DNA from: Streptomyces sp. NRRL WC-3549
GTDB lineage: Bacteria > Actinomycetota > Actinomycetes > Streptomycetales > Streptomycetaceae
Reading direction: 5' to 3'
DNA length: 8,350 nucleotides
Assembly (NCBI RefSeq): GCF_000721935.1
Contig: NZ_KL585399.1
Coordinates: forward strand, 75,542-83,891
The position numbers were made by a program, and so were the translations under genes. Each line of letters starts with the position of its first letter. Position 1 is the stretch's first letter. Under the pieces are notes generated by a model. The model saw nothing but the letters and a program-made list of their open reading frames with translations, was not told where the DNA came from and did no database searches. Positions 1 to 7,341 of the stretch are shown piece after piece.

Positions 1-1
1 G

Positions 2-430
2 GACTGCTGGCGTCCGCTCTTCGCGTACCGGCGCCACCCCGGCGTCCGCCCGCTCCAGTTCGCCCTCGCCGGGATCAACGCCCACGTCGGACACGACCTC
101 GCCCTGGCCGTGGTGGACACCTGCGGCGCGCTCGGCTGCGTCCCGGAGGAGCTGGAGGACGAGTTCCACCGCGTGGGCGACCTCCTCGCGGAGCTGGAGG
201 AGCAGATCCGCGAGGAGCTGATGCCGGGGCCCGATCTGCTGGAGATCGCCGACCCGCTGACCCATCTGGCGGGCACCTGGAGCCTGGAGCGGGCCCGGGA
301 GGCGTCCTGGGCGGCGGCCCGGGTGCTGTGGCGGCTGCGGGCGGTGCCCCTGCTCGCCGAGGAGTTCCGGGCGCGCCTGGACGCGGGGGTGGGCATGGTG
401 GGGCGCCTCCTGCTCACTCCGTACCGCTGA
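2..430 (+). CDS. DUF5995 family protein, 3' part (5' end outside window)
   Basis: The frame is open from the window edge to a TGA at 428-430, giving 142 residues of a C-terminal portion; the start codon lies outside the window. The stretch FALAGINAHVGHDLALAVVD (about residues 20-39 of the visible part) is the pattern I associate with DUF5995, a family of about 220-250 residue actinobacterial proteins of unknown function. The remainder is helical and rich in Glu, Leu and Arg (a LEEQIREELMPGPDLL segment followed by ADPLTHLAGTW). No transmembrane segment or catalytic motif is visible. The GTG at 110 would drop the conserved GINAH segment, so it is an internal codon and not the start. The gene converges on the monooxygenase gene, with 40 nt and one hairpin between their stops. 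Function is unknown. The coding call is confident; the family name is from memory. Confidence 0.82.
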   Translation, partial: DCWRPLFAYRRHPGVRPLQFALAGINAHVGHDLALAVVDTCGALGCVPEELEDEFHRVGDLLAELEEQIREELMPGPDLLEIADPLTHLAGTWSLERAREASWAAARVLWRLRAVPLLAEEFRARLDAGVGMVGRLLLTPYR

Positions 431-440
431 CACGTCTGCC

Positions 441-462
441 CCGCCCGCTCTCCCCCGGGCGG
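441..462. terminator. Bidirectional hairpin between convergent genes
   Basis: CCGCCCG (441-447) pairs perfectly with CGGGCGG (456-462) around an 8-nt loop. It lies in the 40-nt gap between the DUF5995 stop (430) and the monooxygenase stop (471), so it can serve both strands. There is no T tract on either side, which is usual in Streptomyces. Confidence 0.6.
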
Positions 463-470
463 CCCTGTCC

Positions 471-2162
471 TCAGTCCTCCGGCAGTTCGACCGGGGCGAT
501 CTCGTCGAAGACGTCGCCGGGGCCCGGGTTCGACGGGTCGGTGCCCCCGCCGAACTGGTGCATCACTCCCCAGACGGCGTTGAGCGCGGTCTGCACCGCG
601 CCCTCCGCCCAGCCCGCGGTCCATGAGATGTCGTCGCCGGCCAGGAAGACCCCCCGCTTGTCGGCGGGCAGCCGGTCCTGCATGAAGTGGGTGAACAGCC
701 GCCGCTGGTAGCGGTAGTGGCCGGGCAGGTTGGCCTTGAACGCGCCCATGAAGTACGGCTCGTTCTCCCAGGACACGGTGACCGGGTTGCCGATGACGTG
801 CGAGCGGATGTCCACGCCCGGGTAGATCTCGCCGAGGGACTTGAGCATGACCTCCATGCGCTCGTTCGGCGAGAGCGGCAGCCCCTTCAGGCTGTCGTCG
901 CACCAGGTGTACGAGAGGCAGATGACGGCCGGCCGGTCGGGGCCGTCGTCCAGGAGGTAGGTGCCCCGGGTCATCCGGTCGGTGAGCGTCATGGACATGG
1001 TGTCCCGGCCCGTCGCCGGGTCCTCGTCCAGCCAGAACGGCCGGTCCACCGGCACGAACAGCTTGGACGACTCCATGTAGTGGGTGCGCTCCATCGCCGT
1101 CCAGTGGTCGATCGGGAACAGCGCGTCGCCGCAGGCGATCTTGGAGAGGAGCAGCCAGGACTGGCCGGTGAAGACCACGGCGCGGTAGCTGCGGATGTCA
1201 CCTGCGGCGTCGGTGACCGTGATCCGGTTCCCGGCCGTCCGGTCGAGCCGGGTCACCGCGGGCCGCGGGTCCCCGCCGTGCAGGGAGGCCAGCGACGTGC
1301 CGAGCGGCCAGTGCGTGATCTTCTGCGGCTCGCGGTCCCACAGCCGCAGCGGCAGTTGCTGGCTGCCGCCGACGATCCCGCGGTGGTGGTCGTCGGCCTC
1401 GGTGTAGACGACCCGGAGGATCTCCAGGATGGAGTTGGGGAAGTCGGTGTCCCAGCCGCCGGTGCCGAAGCCGACCTGGCCGAAGATCTCGCGGTGCCGG
1501 AAGGAGGCGAAGGCGTCCGAGGCGCAGAGGAAGCCGTAGAAGGTCTGGTTGTCGAGCTTCTCGACGAGCTTCGCCCAGATCTCGCGGATGCGCGGGACGT
1601 CGCGCTCGCGCATCGCCCGGTTCATGTCGGAGAAGTCGGCGCCTTCCTCCAGGCACGCGTTCCAGGCGGCGGCCACGTCGCGGTAGACCTGGGGCAGGTC
1701 GTCGATGGTCCGCGCGTAGTGCGAGGTGCCCTTGAGGTCCACGACGGTGGAGGGGGTGGCCGGGGACAGCGGGTTGGGGAACGGCTTCGTCTCCAGACCC
1801 ACCAGGTCGATGTAGTGCTGGAGCGCCGTCGAGGAGGGCGGGAAGCGCATGGCCCCCATCTCGGCGGTCAGCGAGGGGTCGCAGCCCTCGAAGCCGACGG
1901 TCCGCAGCCGGCCGCCGATCCGGTCCGCCTCGTAGACGACCGGCCTCAGGCCCATCTTCATCAGCTCGTACGCGGTGATGATCCCGGAGAGCCCGCCGCC
2001 GACCACGGCGACCTCGGCCCCGTGCTCGGTGGCGGGGATCTGGCCGATGCCCGCGGGGTGCGCGAGGAAGTCGTCGTACGCGTACGGGAAGTCCGGCCCG
2101 AACATGGTGATCGGCGGCTGGGCGTCGGTGTGCTGGACGGCGTTGGGCACCGTGGAGGTCAT
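471..2162 (-). CDS. davB: FAD-dependent L-amino-acid 2-monooxygenase, lysine 2-monooxygenase (DavB)-like
   Basis: 563 residues, close to the roughly 560 of Pseudomonas lysine and tryptophan 2-monooxygenases. These flavoenzymes oxidatively decarboxylate an L-amino acid to the amide one carbon shorter (lysine to 5-aminovaleramide). Visible features: a dinucleotide-binding motif GGGLSG at 55-60 with the ribose-binding Glu78 (VYEA); GGRLR at 83-87; SSKLF with Lys367, the lysine typical of the amine-oxidase fold; and a C-terminal FAD segment LAGDD (507-511) to GWAEGAVQTALNAV (517-530). The N-terminal ITMFGPDFPYAYDD and the NPGPGDVFDEI tail resemble DavB as I remember it. No signal peptide is seen, so it is cytoplasmic. 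The ATG start has AAGGAG at 2173-2178, 10 nt upstream. It lies 79 nt behind the amidase gene, probably in the same operon. Tryptophan or another amino acid is the alternative substrate. Ala256 replaces a cysteine I recall in the Pseudomonas enzymes. Confidence 0.85.
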   Translation of the reverse strand: MTSTVPNAVQHTDAQPPITMFGPDFPYAYDDFLAHPAGIGQIPATEHGAEVAVVGGGLSGIITAYELMKMGLRPVVYEADRIGGRLRTVGFEGCDPSLTAEMGAMRFPPSSTALQHYIDLVGLETKPFPNPLSPATPSTVVDLKGTSHYARTIDDLPQVYRDVAAAWNACLEEGADFSDMNRAMRERDVPRIREIWAKLVEKLDNQTFYGFLCASDAFASFRHREIFGQVGFGTGGWDTDFPNSILEILRVVYTEADDHHRGIVGGSQQLPLRLWDREPQKITHWPLGTSLASLHGGDPRPAVTRLDRTAGNRITVTDAAGDIRSYRAVVFTGQSWLLLSKIACGDALFPIDHWTAMERTHYMESSKLFVPVDRPFWLDEDPATGRDTMSMTLTDRMTRGTYLLDDGPDRPAVICLSYTWCDDSLKGLPLSPNERMEVMLKSLGEIYPGVDIRSHVIGNPVTVSWENEPYFMGAFKANLPGHYRYQRRLFTHFMQDRLPADKRGVFLAGDDISWTAGWAEGAVQTALNAVWGVMHQFGGGTDPSNPGPGDVFDEIAPVELPED

Positions 2163-2241
2163 GGGGTGCGGACTCCTTGGCGGATGACGGCGTGGGGTCG
2201 GTGGGAGGGGCCGTTCTCCCGTGGTCGCTCGGACCGGGGGC

Positions 2242-3039
2242 TCAGGCGAGCGAGCGGTACAGCGCGGGCCTGCGGTCCCTGAGGTACGGGTTGGCCGCGC
2301 GGGAGGCGTCGAGCAGGGCGGGGTCCACGTCGCCGACGAGGAGTTCCTCGCCGCGTCCCGCCCGGACCCGCGTGGTGCCGTCGGGGCCGGCCAGGCAGCT
2401 GAGCCCGGTGAACTCGAACTCGCCTTCCGGGCCGGTCCTGTTCACGTACGCGATGTACATCTGGCTCTCGAAGGCGCGTACCGGCACGACCGACTCGGCG
2501 ACGAAGGGGAAGGGGTGCATCAGCGCCGTCGGCACCAGCAGCAGCCCGGTCCCGGCGAGCGCGTGCGCCCGGACGTTCTCGGGGAACTCGACGTCGTAGC
2601 AGATCAGCAGACCGATCCGTACGCCGTCCAGCTCGGCCTGGACCACGGGGCGGTCCCCGGGGGTGAACCAGCGCTGCTCGAACGGGCCGAAGAGGTGGGT
2701 CTTGCGGTAGTCGGCGAGCGCCGTCCCGTCCGGGCCCACGAGCCGTGTCGCGTTGAAGACCGGCTCACCGGAGCGCTCCGGGTAGCCGTAGAGGACGGCG
2801 ATGCCGTGCCGTCGGCAGAGGTCGGACACGGCGCGCGCCGAGGGCCCGTCGGCGGGTTCCGCCAGGGCGGGGAGCGCGTCCCCCACGGCGTACCCGGTGA
2901 GGAACAGCTCGGAGGTCACCAGCAGCCGGGCCCCCGCGGCGGCGGCCCGTCCGGCCGCCTCGTCGAGCAGGGCGAGGTTGTGGTCCACGTGGCCGGGGCG
3001 TCCGGAGCTCTGGAGCAGGGCGGTACGCAACGACGGCAT
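2242..3039 (-). CDS. davA: Nitrilase-superfamily amidase, 5-aminopentanamidase (DavA)-like
   Basis: 265 residues, the usual length of DavA/R-amidase-type carbon-nitrogen hydrolases. The Glu-Lys-Cys triad is visible: Glu44 in TSELFLTGY, Lys113 in YRKTHLFG and Cys148 in LLICYDVEFPEN, with Glu121 as the likely second conserved glutamate. YGYPER (85-90) and NPYLRDRR near the C-terminus also match DavA as I recall it. The expected reaction is hydrolysis of an amide to acid plus ammonia (5-aminovaleramide to 5-aminovalerate), taking the product of the neighbouring monooxygenase. The protein looks cytoplasmic, without a signal peptide. I chose the ATG at 3039 because GAGG lies 6 nt upstream and the protein then begins directly with the beta strand MPSLRTALLQ. 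The frame stays open to 3180, but the added residues are Arg-rich and would cover the candidate promoter. It is first in the unit with the monooxygenase. Other aliphatic amides, or an acetamide formed from tryptophan, are alternative substrates. Confidence 0.85.
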   Translation of the reverse strand: MPSLRTALLQSSGRPGHVDHNLALLDEAAGRAAAAGARLLVTSELFLTGYAVGDALPALAEPADGPSARAVSDLCRRHGIAVLYGYPERSGEPVFNATRLVGPDGTALADYRKTHLFGPFEQRWFTPGDRPVVQAELDGVRIGLLICYDVEFPENVRAHALAGTGLLLVPTALMHPFPFVAESVVPVRAFESQMYIAYVNRTGPEGEFEFTGLSCLAGPDGTTRVRAGRGEELLVGDVDPALLDASRAANPYLRDRRPALYRSLA

Positions 3040-3081
3040 GGCTGACCTCGGACGGTGCGGGCGGGGCGGGGAGACGTATCG

Positions 3082-3111
3082 AAGGTACGGGGCCCCGCTC
3101 GTGCCCGGCAA
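3082..3111 (-). promoter_or_regulatory. Candidate promoter of the amidase-monooxygenase unit
   Basis: Read on the minus strand, TTGCCG (3111-3106) is followed after 18 nt by TACCTT (3087-3082). Matches to the sigma70/HrdB consensus are moderate, about 4/6 and 3/6. Transcription would begin near 3075, giving a leader of about 36 nt before the ATG at 3039. Repeated GTTGC sites lie immediately upstream, as expected for an activated promoter. This is inferred from sequence only. Confidence 0.4.
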
Positions 3112-3116
3112 GACGC

Positions 3117-3178
3117 GGACGTTGCGCGTCCACCGTCGATTCGTTGCGCGGAAGGCCCTTGCGGCGGTGATTCGTTGC
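3117..3178. promoter_or_regulatory. Repeated GTTGC elements upstream of the amidase promoter (possible Lrp-type operators)
   Basis: GATTCGTTGC occurs exactly twice, at 3138-3147 and 3169-3178, 31 nt apart. A third GTTGC sits inside the interrupted palindrome GGACGTTGCGCGTCC (3117-3131), whose 5-bp arms are perfect. All three lie just upstream of the proposed -35 element, roughly at -45 to -103 from the predicted start. Lrp/AsnC proteins bind arrays of sites spaced about three helical turns apart, and a gene of that family is next door. The repeats are seen directly; that the regulator binds them is inference. Confidence 0.4.
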
Positions 3179-3357
3179 ACCGGGCGTCGTCGCAGGTCAG
3201 CAGGGTGATCCGGGTCGCTTGAAGCAGGCGTGCACCGGGACGCCTGGAGCAGGCGCCCACCGCCCGCCCTGACGCGGAGGCGGGGAGGGAGCGTCCCGGC
3301 TCACCCGCCCGCCAGGCCCCGTCCCGCAGCGCGCCGAGACGGAGCGGCCGGGGCGGC
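3179..3357. other. Non-coding interval between regulator and amidase genes
   Basis: This is the rest of the 356-nt gap between the regulator stop (3396) and the amidase start (3039). I see no convincing gene on either strand. Open frames here give only Arg/Pro/Ala-rich translations typical of GC-rich shadows. The one local structure is CGCCTG (3241-3246) facing CAGGCG (3250-3255) across 3 nt, preceded by a near-copy of its GAGCAGGCG half at 3221-3230. No function can be assigned. Confidence 0.5.
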
Positions 3358-3374
3358 GGCCCCGTGGCGGGGCC
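3358..3374 (-). terminator. Hairpin downstream of the Lrp/AsnC gene
   Basis: GGCCCCG (3358-3364) and CGGGGCC (3368-3374) form a 7-bp stem with a 3-nt loop. It lies 22 nt past the regulator stop in the direction of transcription. There is no U tract. It is a plausible terminator separating the regulator transcript from the amidase promoter. Confidence 0.45.
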
Positions 3375-3395
3375 CGGTCCCAGGGCCGTGCCGTG

Positions 3396-3851
3396 TCAGG
3401 CGGGCGGTCCCTGGGAGTAGCGGCGCAGCAGCGGCGAGAGCACCAGGACGGACTTGGTGCGCTCGATGTACGGCTCGCCCGCGATCCGTTCGAGCACCTG
3501 CTCGAAGTGGCGCATGTCGGCGGCGAAGACCTGGACGACCGCGTCGGCCTCCCCGGTCACGGTGGAGGCGGACACGACCTCCGGGAAGCGGGCCAGCCCC
3601 TGCTTGATCGCCTCGGGGGCGGTGTTCCGGCTGCAGTAGATCTCGATGAACCCCTCGGTCTGCCAGCCGAGCGCGCCCGGGTCCACCCGGACGGTGAAAC
3701 CGGTGATGGCGCCTTCGGCGCGCAGCCGGTCCACCCGGCGCTTCACGGCCGGGGCGGACAGGCCGACGAGCGCTCCGATGTCGGCGTAGGAGCGCCGGGC
3801 GTCTTCGGCGAGGGCGTGGACGATGCGTTCGTCGAGGTCGTTCAGGCGCAC
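3396..3851 (-). CDS. Lrp/AsnC family transcriptional regulator
   Basis: 151 residues from GTG 3851, the standard Lrp/AsnC length. The N-terminal winged helix-turn-helix starts at LNDLDERIVHALAEDARRSY and includes DIGALVGLSAPAVKRRVDRL (24-43). The RAM effector-binding and oligomerisation domain follows at about 66-140, with VTGEADAVVQVFA (98-110) as the effector-site segment and TKSVLVLSPLLRR near the C-terminus. Such proteins form octameric rings and sense amino acids. The family and the flanking genes suggest that it controls the monooxygenase-amidase unit and perhaps itself. The start at 3851 gives the typical MRLNDLDE-like N-terminus but has only a weak ribosome site. A GTG at 3917 with GAGGGG 11 nt upstream is possible but would add 22 Arg/Pro-rich residues encoded across a strong hairpin. 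The ligand is not evident from sequence. Confidence 0.9.
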   Translation of the reverse strand: MRLNDLDERIVHALAEDARRSYADIGALVGLSAPAVKRRVDRLRAEGAITGFTVRVDPGALGWQTEGFIEIYCSRNTAPEAIKQGLARFPEVVSASTVTGEADAVVQVFAADMRHFEQVLERIAGEPYIERTKSVLVLSPLLRRYSQGPPA

Positions 3852-3881
3852 GTCGGGTGGATCACTTCTCTGCGGACGGAC

Positions 3882-3939
3882 TCGGGGGCGGCGAGGGCCG
3901 CCCCCGAAGTAGACCACGGGACCGCGGACCCCTCCGCGG
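3882..3939 (-). terminator. Tandem hairpins downstream of the aldehyde dehydrogenase gene
   Basis: The first hairpin on the transcribed strand pairs CCGCGG at 3934-3939 with CCGCGG at 3922-3927 (6-nt loop). The second is much stronger: TCGGGGGCGGC (3882-3892) pairs perfectly over 11 bp with GCCGCCCCCGA (3897-3907) around a 4-nt loop. Both follow the dehydrogenase stop at 3958. The second ends only 30 nt before the regulator start at 3851, so it could also act as an attenuator for read-through into that gene. Confidence 0.65.
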
Positions 3940-3957
3940 CGAGGAGGTTCCGGCGGG

Positions 3958-5418
3958 TCAGAAGGGGAACCGAGAGCGGCCGTGCTGCACCGAGATCCAC
4001 TTCTGGGTGGTGAAGGCCTCCACGGTCGCTTCGCCGTTGAGACGGCCGAGGCCCGAGCTCTTCTCGCCGCCGAACGGGACGATGGGCTCGTCGTGGACCG
4101 TGCCGTCGTTGATGTGGATCATGCCGGTGTGGATGCGCCGCCCCACCCGTACACCGCGCTCGACGTCGCCGGTGTGTACGGCGCCGCTGAGTCCGTAGGG
4201 CGTGTCGTTGGCGATCCGGACCGCCTCGTCCTCGCCGTCGAAGGGCACCAGCAGGGCCACGGGGCCGAAGATCTCCTCGTGCAGGACGGGGGAGCCGGCC
4301 GGGATGCCGGTGAGCACCGACGGGCTCACCAGGTTGCCCTCGGCGCGGCCGTGCAGCAGGGCCGTGGCGCCCTCCTCGACGGTGCGGTCGACGATCTTGG
4401 AGACCGCGTCGGCCTGCGAGGAGTTGATCAGGGGGCCGATGTGGGTGGCCGGGTCGGCGGGGTCGCCGACGCGCAGGGAGGCGACCTTGGCGACGAACTT
4501 CTCGGTGAACTCCTGCTCCACCGCGCGGTCGACGAGGATCCGGTTGGCGGCCATGCAGACCTGGCCCTGGTGCACGTACCGGCTGAAGACGGCGGCGTCG
4601 ACGGCGTAGTCGACGTCCGCGTCGTCGAGGACGATCAGGGCGCTGTTGCCGCCGAGTTCGAGTACGGACCGCTTGAGGTGGGCCGCGCACACCGTGGCGA
4701 CGTGGCGCCCGACCTTGTCCGATCCGGTGAAGGAGATGAGCTGCGGTACGGGGTGCTCCAGCAGGGCGTCGCCGATCTCGGCGATGTCGGTGACCACGAC
4801 GTTCAGCAGGCCCGCCGGGAGGCCGGCCTCCTCGAACACCTTGGCCAGCAGGGTGCCGCCGCAGACGGGGGTGTTCTGGTGCGGCTTGAGGACGACGGCG
4901 TTGCCGAGCGCCAGGGCGGGCGCCACCGACTTCAGTGAGAGCAGGAAGGGGAAGTTGAAGGGGCTGATCACCCCGACGACCCCGACGGGCACCCGGTGGA
5001 CGTGGTTCTCCTTGCCCTCCACCGGGGACGGCAGGATCTGCCCGGTGGGGCGCAGCGCGAGCTGGACGGACTCGCGGAGGAACTCCTTGGCCAGGTGGAG
5101 TTCGAAGGCGGCCTTGACATGGGTGCCGCCGAGCTCCGCCACGATCGCCTCGGCGATCTCCGCCTCCCGCTCCTCGACGACCCTCAGCGCCTTCTCCATC
5201 ACGGCCCGGCGCGCGTAGGCGTTGGTGTCGGCCCACCCCTGCTGGGCCCGCTCGGCCGCCCGGTACGCCTGGTCCACCTCACCGGCGGTCGCGACGGTGA
5301 TCGACGCGAGCTTCTCCCCGTCGTACGGGTTGAAGTCGATGATGTCCCAGGACCCCTTCCCCGGCCTCCACTCGCCGTCGATGTACTGAAGGGCCAGGTC
5401 GGTGAAGAAGGAAGACAT
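3958..5418 (-). CDS. NAD(P)-dependent aldehyde dehydrogenase
   Basis: 486 residues, full length for the aldehyde dehydrogenase superfamily, which oxidises aldehydes to acids with NAD(P)+. Visible residues: Asn155 in the oxyanion-hole motif SPFNFP; Lys178 in LKPHQNTP; the nucleotide-loop motif FTGSDKVG (230-237); the general base Glu254 in LELGGN; the catalytic Cys288 in GQVCMAANR; and EEIFGPV (381-387). Position 181 is Gln where many NAD-specific enzymes carry Glu. The N-terminal WDIIDFNPYDGE and ELGGTH segments recall the benzaldehyde/vanillin dehydrogenase (YfmT-like) group more than succinate- or glutarate-semialdehyde dehydrogenases, so the substrate is open. The ATG at 5418 has AAGGGA about 4 nt upstream. 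The gene has its own upstream region and strong terminators, so it is probably its own transcript. A role after the amidase step, such as oxidising glutarate semialdehyde, is inference from position only. Confidence 0.9.
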   Translation of the reverse strand: MSSFFTDLALQYIDGEWRPGKGSWDIIDFNPYDGEKLASITVATAGEVDQAYRAAERAQQGWADTNAYARRAVMEKALRVVEEREAEIAEAIVAELGGTHVKAAFELHLAKEFLRESVQLALRPTGQILPSPVEGKENHVHRVPVGVVGVISPFNFPFLLSLKSVAPALALGNAVVLKPHQNTPVCGGTLLAKVFEEAGLPAGLLNVVVTDIAEIGDALLEHPVPQLISFTGSDKVGRHVATVCAAHLKRSVLELGGNSALIVLDDADVDYAVDAAVFSRYVHQGQVCMAANRILVDRAVEQEFTEKFVAKVASLRVGDPADPATHIGPLINSSQADAVSKIVDRTVEEGATALLHGRAEGNLVSPSVLTGIPAGSPVLHEEIFGPVALLVPFDGEDEAVRIANDTPYGLSGAVHTGDVERGVRVGRRIHTGMIHINDGTVHDEPIVPFGGEKSSGLGRLNGEATVEAFTTQKWISVQHGRSRFPF

Positions 5419-5457
5419 GAGTTCCCTTACCGCAGTGGGGCGGGCAGCTGATTGCCG

Positions 5458-5496
5458 CTCATATTACTGAGAAACCACCGGAGTTGAAGGCGCCTT
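5458..5496 (-). promoter_or_regulatory. Candidate promoter/operator region of the aldehyde dehydrogenase gene
   Basis: On the minus strand TAATAT (5466-5461) is a -10-like hexamer in a locally AT-rich patch. It would give a leader of about 36 nt. The -35 region is poor (TTCAAC at 5488-5483, 16-nt spacer). Two symmetric elements overlap it. CTCATATTACTGAG (5458-5471) has 4-bp arms and an AT-rich centre, somewhat Lrp-box-like. AAGGCGCCTT (5487-5496) is a perfect 10-bp palindrome over the -35 region. A weak -35 plus palindromes would suit a regulated promoter; this is an inference. Confidence 0.35.
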
Positions 5497-5528
5497 TTGG
5501 CCCTGTCGGCAGGCCGGGACACATGCCT

Positions 5529-5561
5529 GTGCCCCTCCCGGAAACCTCGCGGGAGGGGCAC
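5529..5561 (-). terminator. Terminator hairpin downstream of guaB1
   Basis: GTGCCCCTCCCG (5529-5540) and CGGGAGGGGCAC (5550-5561) form a perfect 12-bp stem around a 9-nt loop. It begins 17 nt past the guaB1 stop codon. No U tract follows, as is common for Streptomyces terminators. It separates guaB1 from the aldehyde dehydrogenase gene. Confidence 0.8.
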
Positions 5562-5578
5562 GTGGGACGTGGCGGGGA

Positions 5579-7248
<1,670 letters not shown>

Positions 7249-7341
7249 CGCACCCGCAGGCCCCCCGTGGTAATCGGCGCACTGCTCACAGGTGCCCGGA
7301 ACACCGTCACGCGTTCGACCGGAGAGGATCCAGATCCACCT

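Noticed and set aside
2203..2220. Hairpin between amidase and monooxygenase genes (GGGAG/CTCCC)
   Set aside because: Only 5 bp with an 8-nt loop, too weak to argue for termination. The short gap and gene pairing favour one operon.
687..2282. Open frame of 531 codons on the plus strand
   Set aside because: It lies antisense to the monooxygenase. The translation is Val/Gly/Arg/Ala/Asp-rich without any domain motif, the usual mirror of GC-biased third codon positions.
3040..3180. 47-residue N-terminal extension of the amidase
   Set aside because: The added residues are Arg-rich with no resemblance to the family. They cover the candidate promoter and GTTGC repeats, and the ATG at 3039 has a good ribosome site.
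3241..3255. Small hairpin CGCCTG-GAG-CAGGCG
   Set aside because: A 6-bp stem in very GC-rich DNA, far from the gene ends on both sides, is expected by chance.
3842..5236. Open frame of 464 codons on the minus strand overlapping the aldehyde dehydrogenase
   Set aside because: It is the same strand in another frame, with an Arg/Gly/Pro-rich translation and no motifs. The dehydrogenase frame carries every family signature.
7267..7341. Extended terpene synthase start at GTG 7267
   Set aside because: It is in frame and cannot be excluded, but no ribosome site precedes it and the extra 25 residues are unlike the start of related synthases. It is kept only as an alternative.
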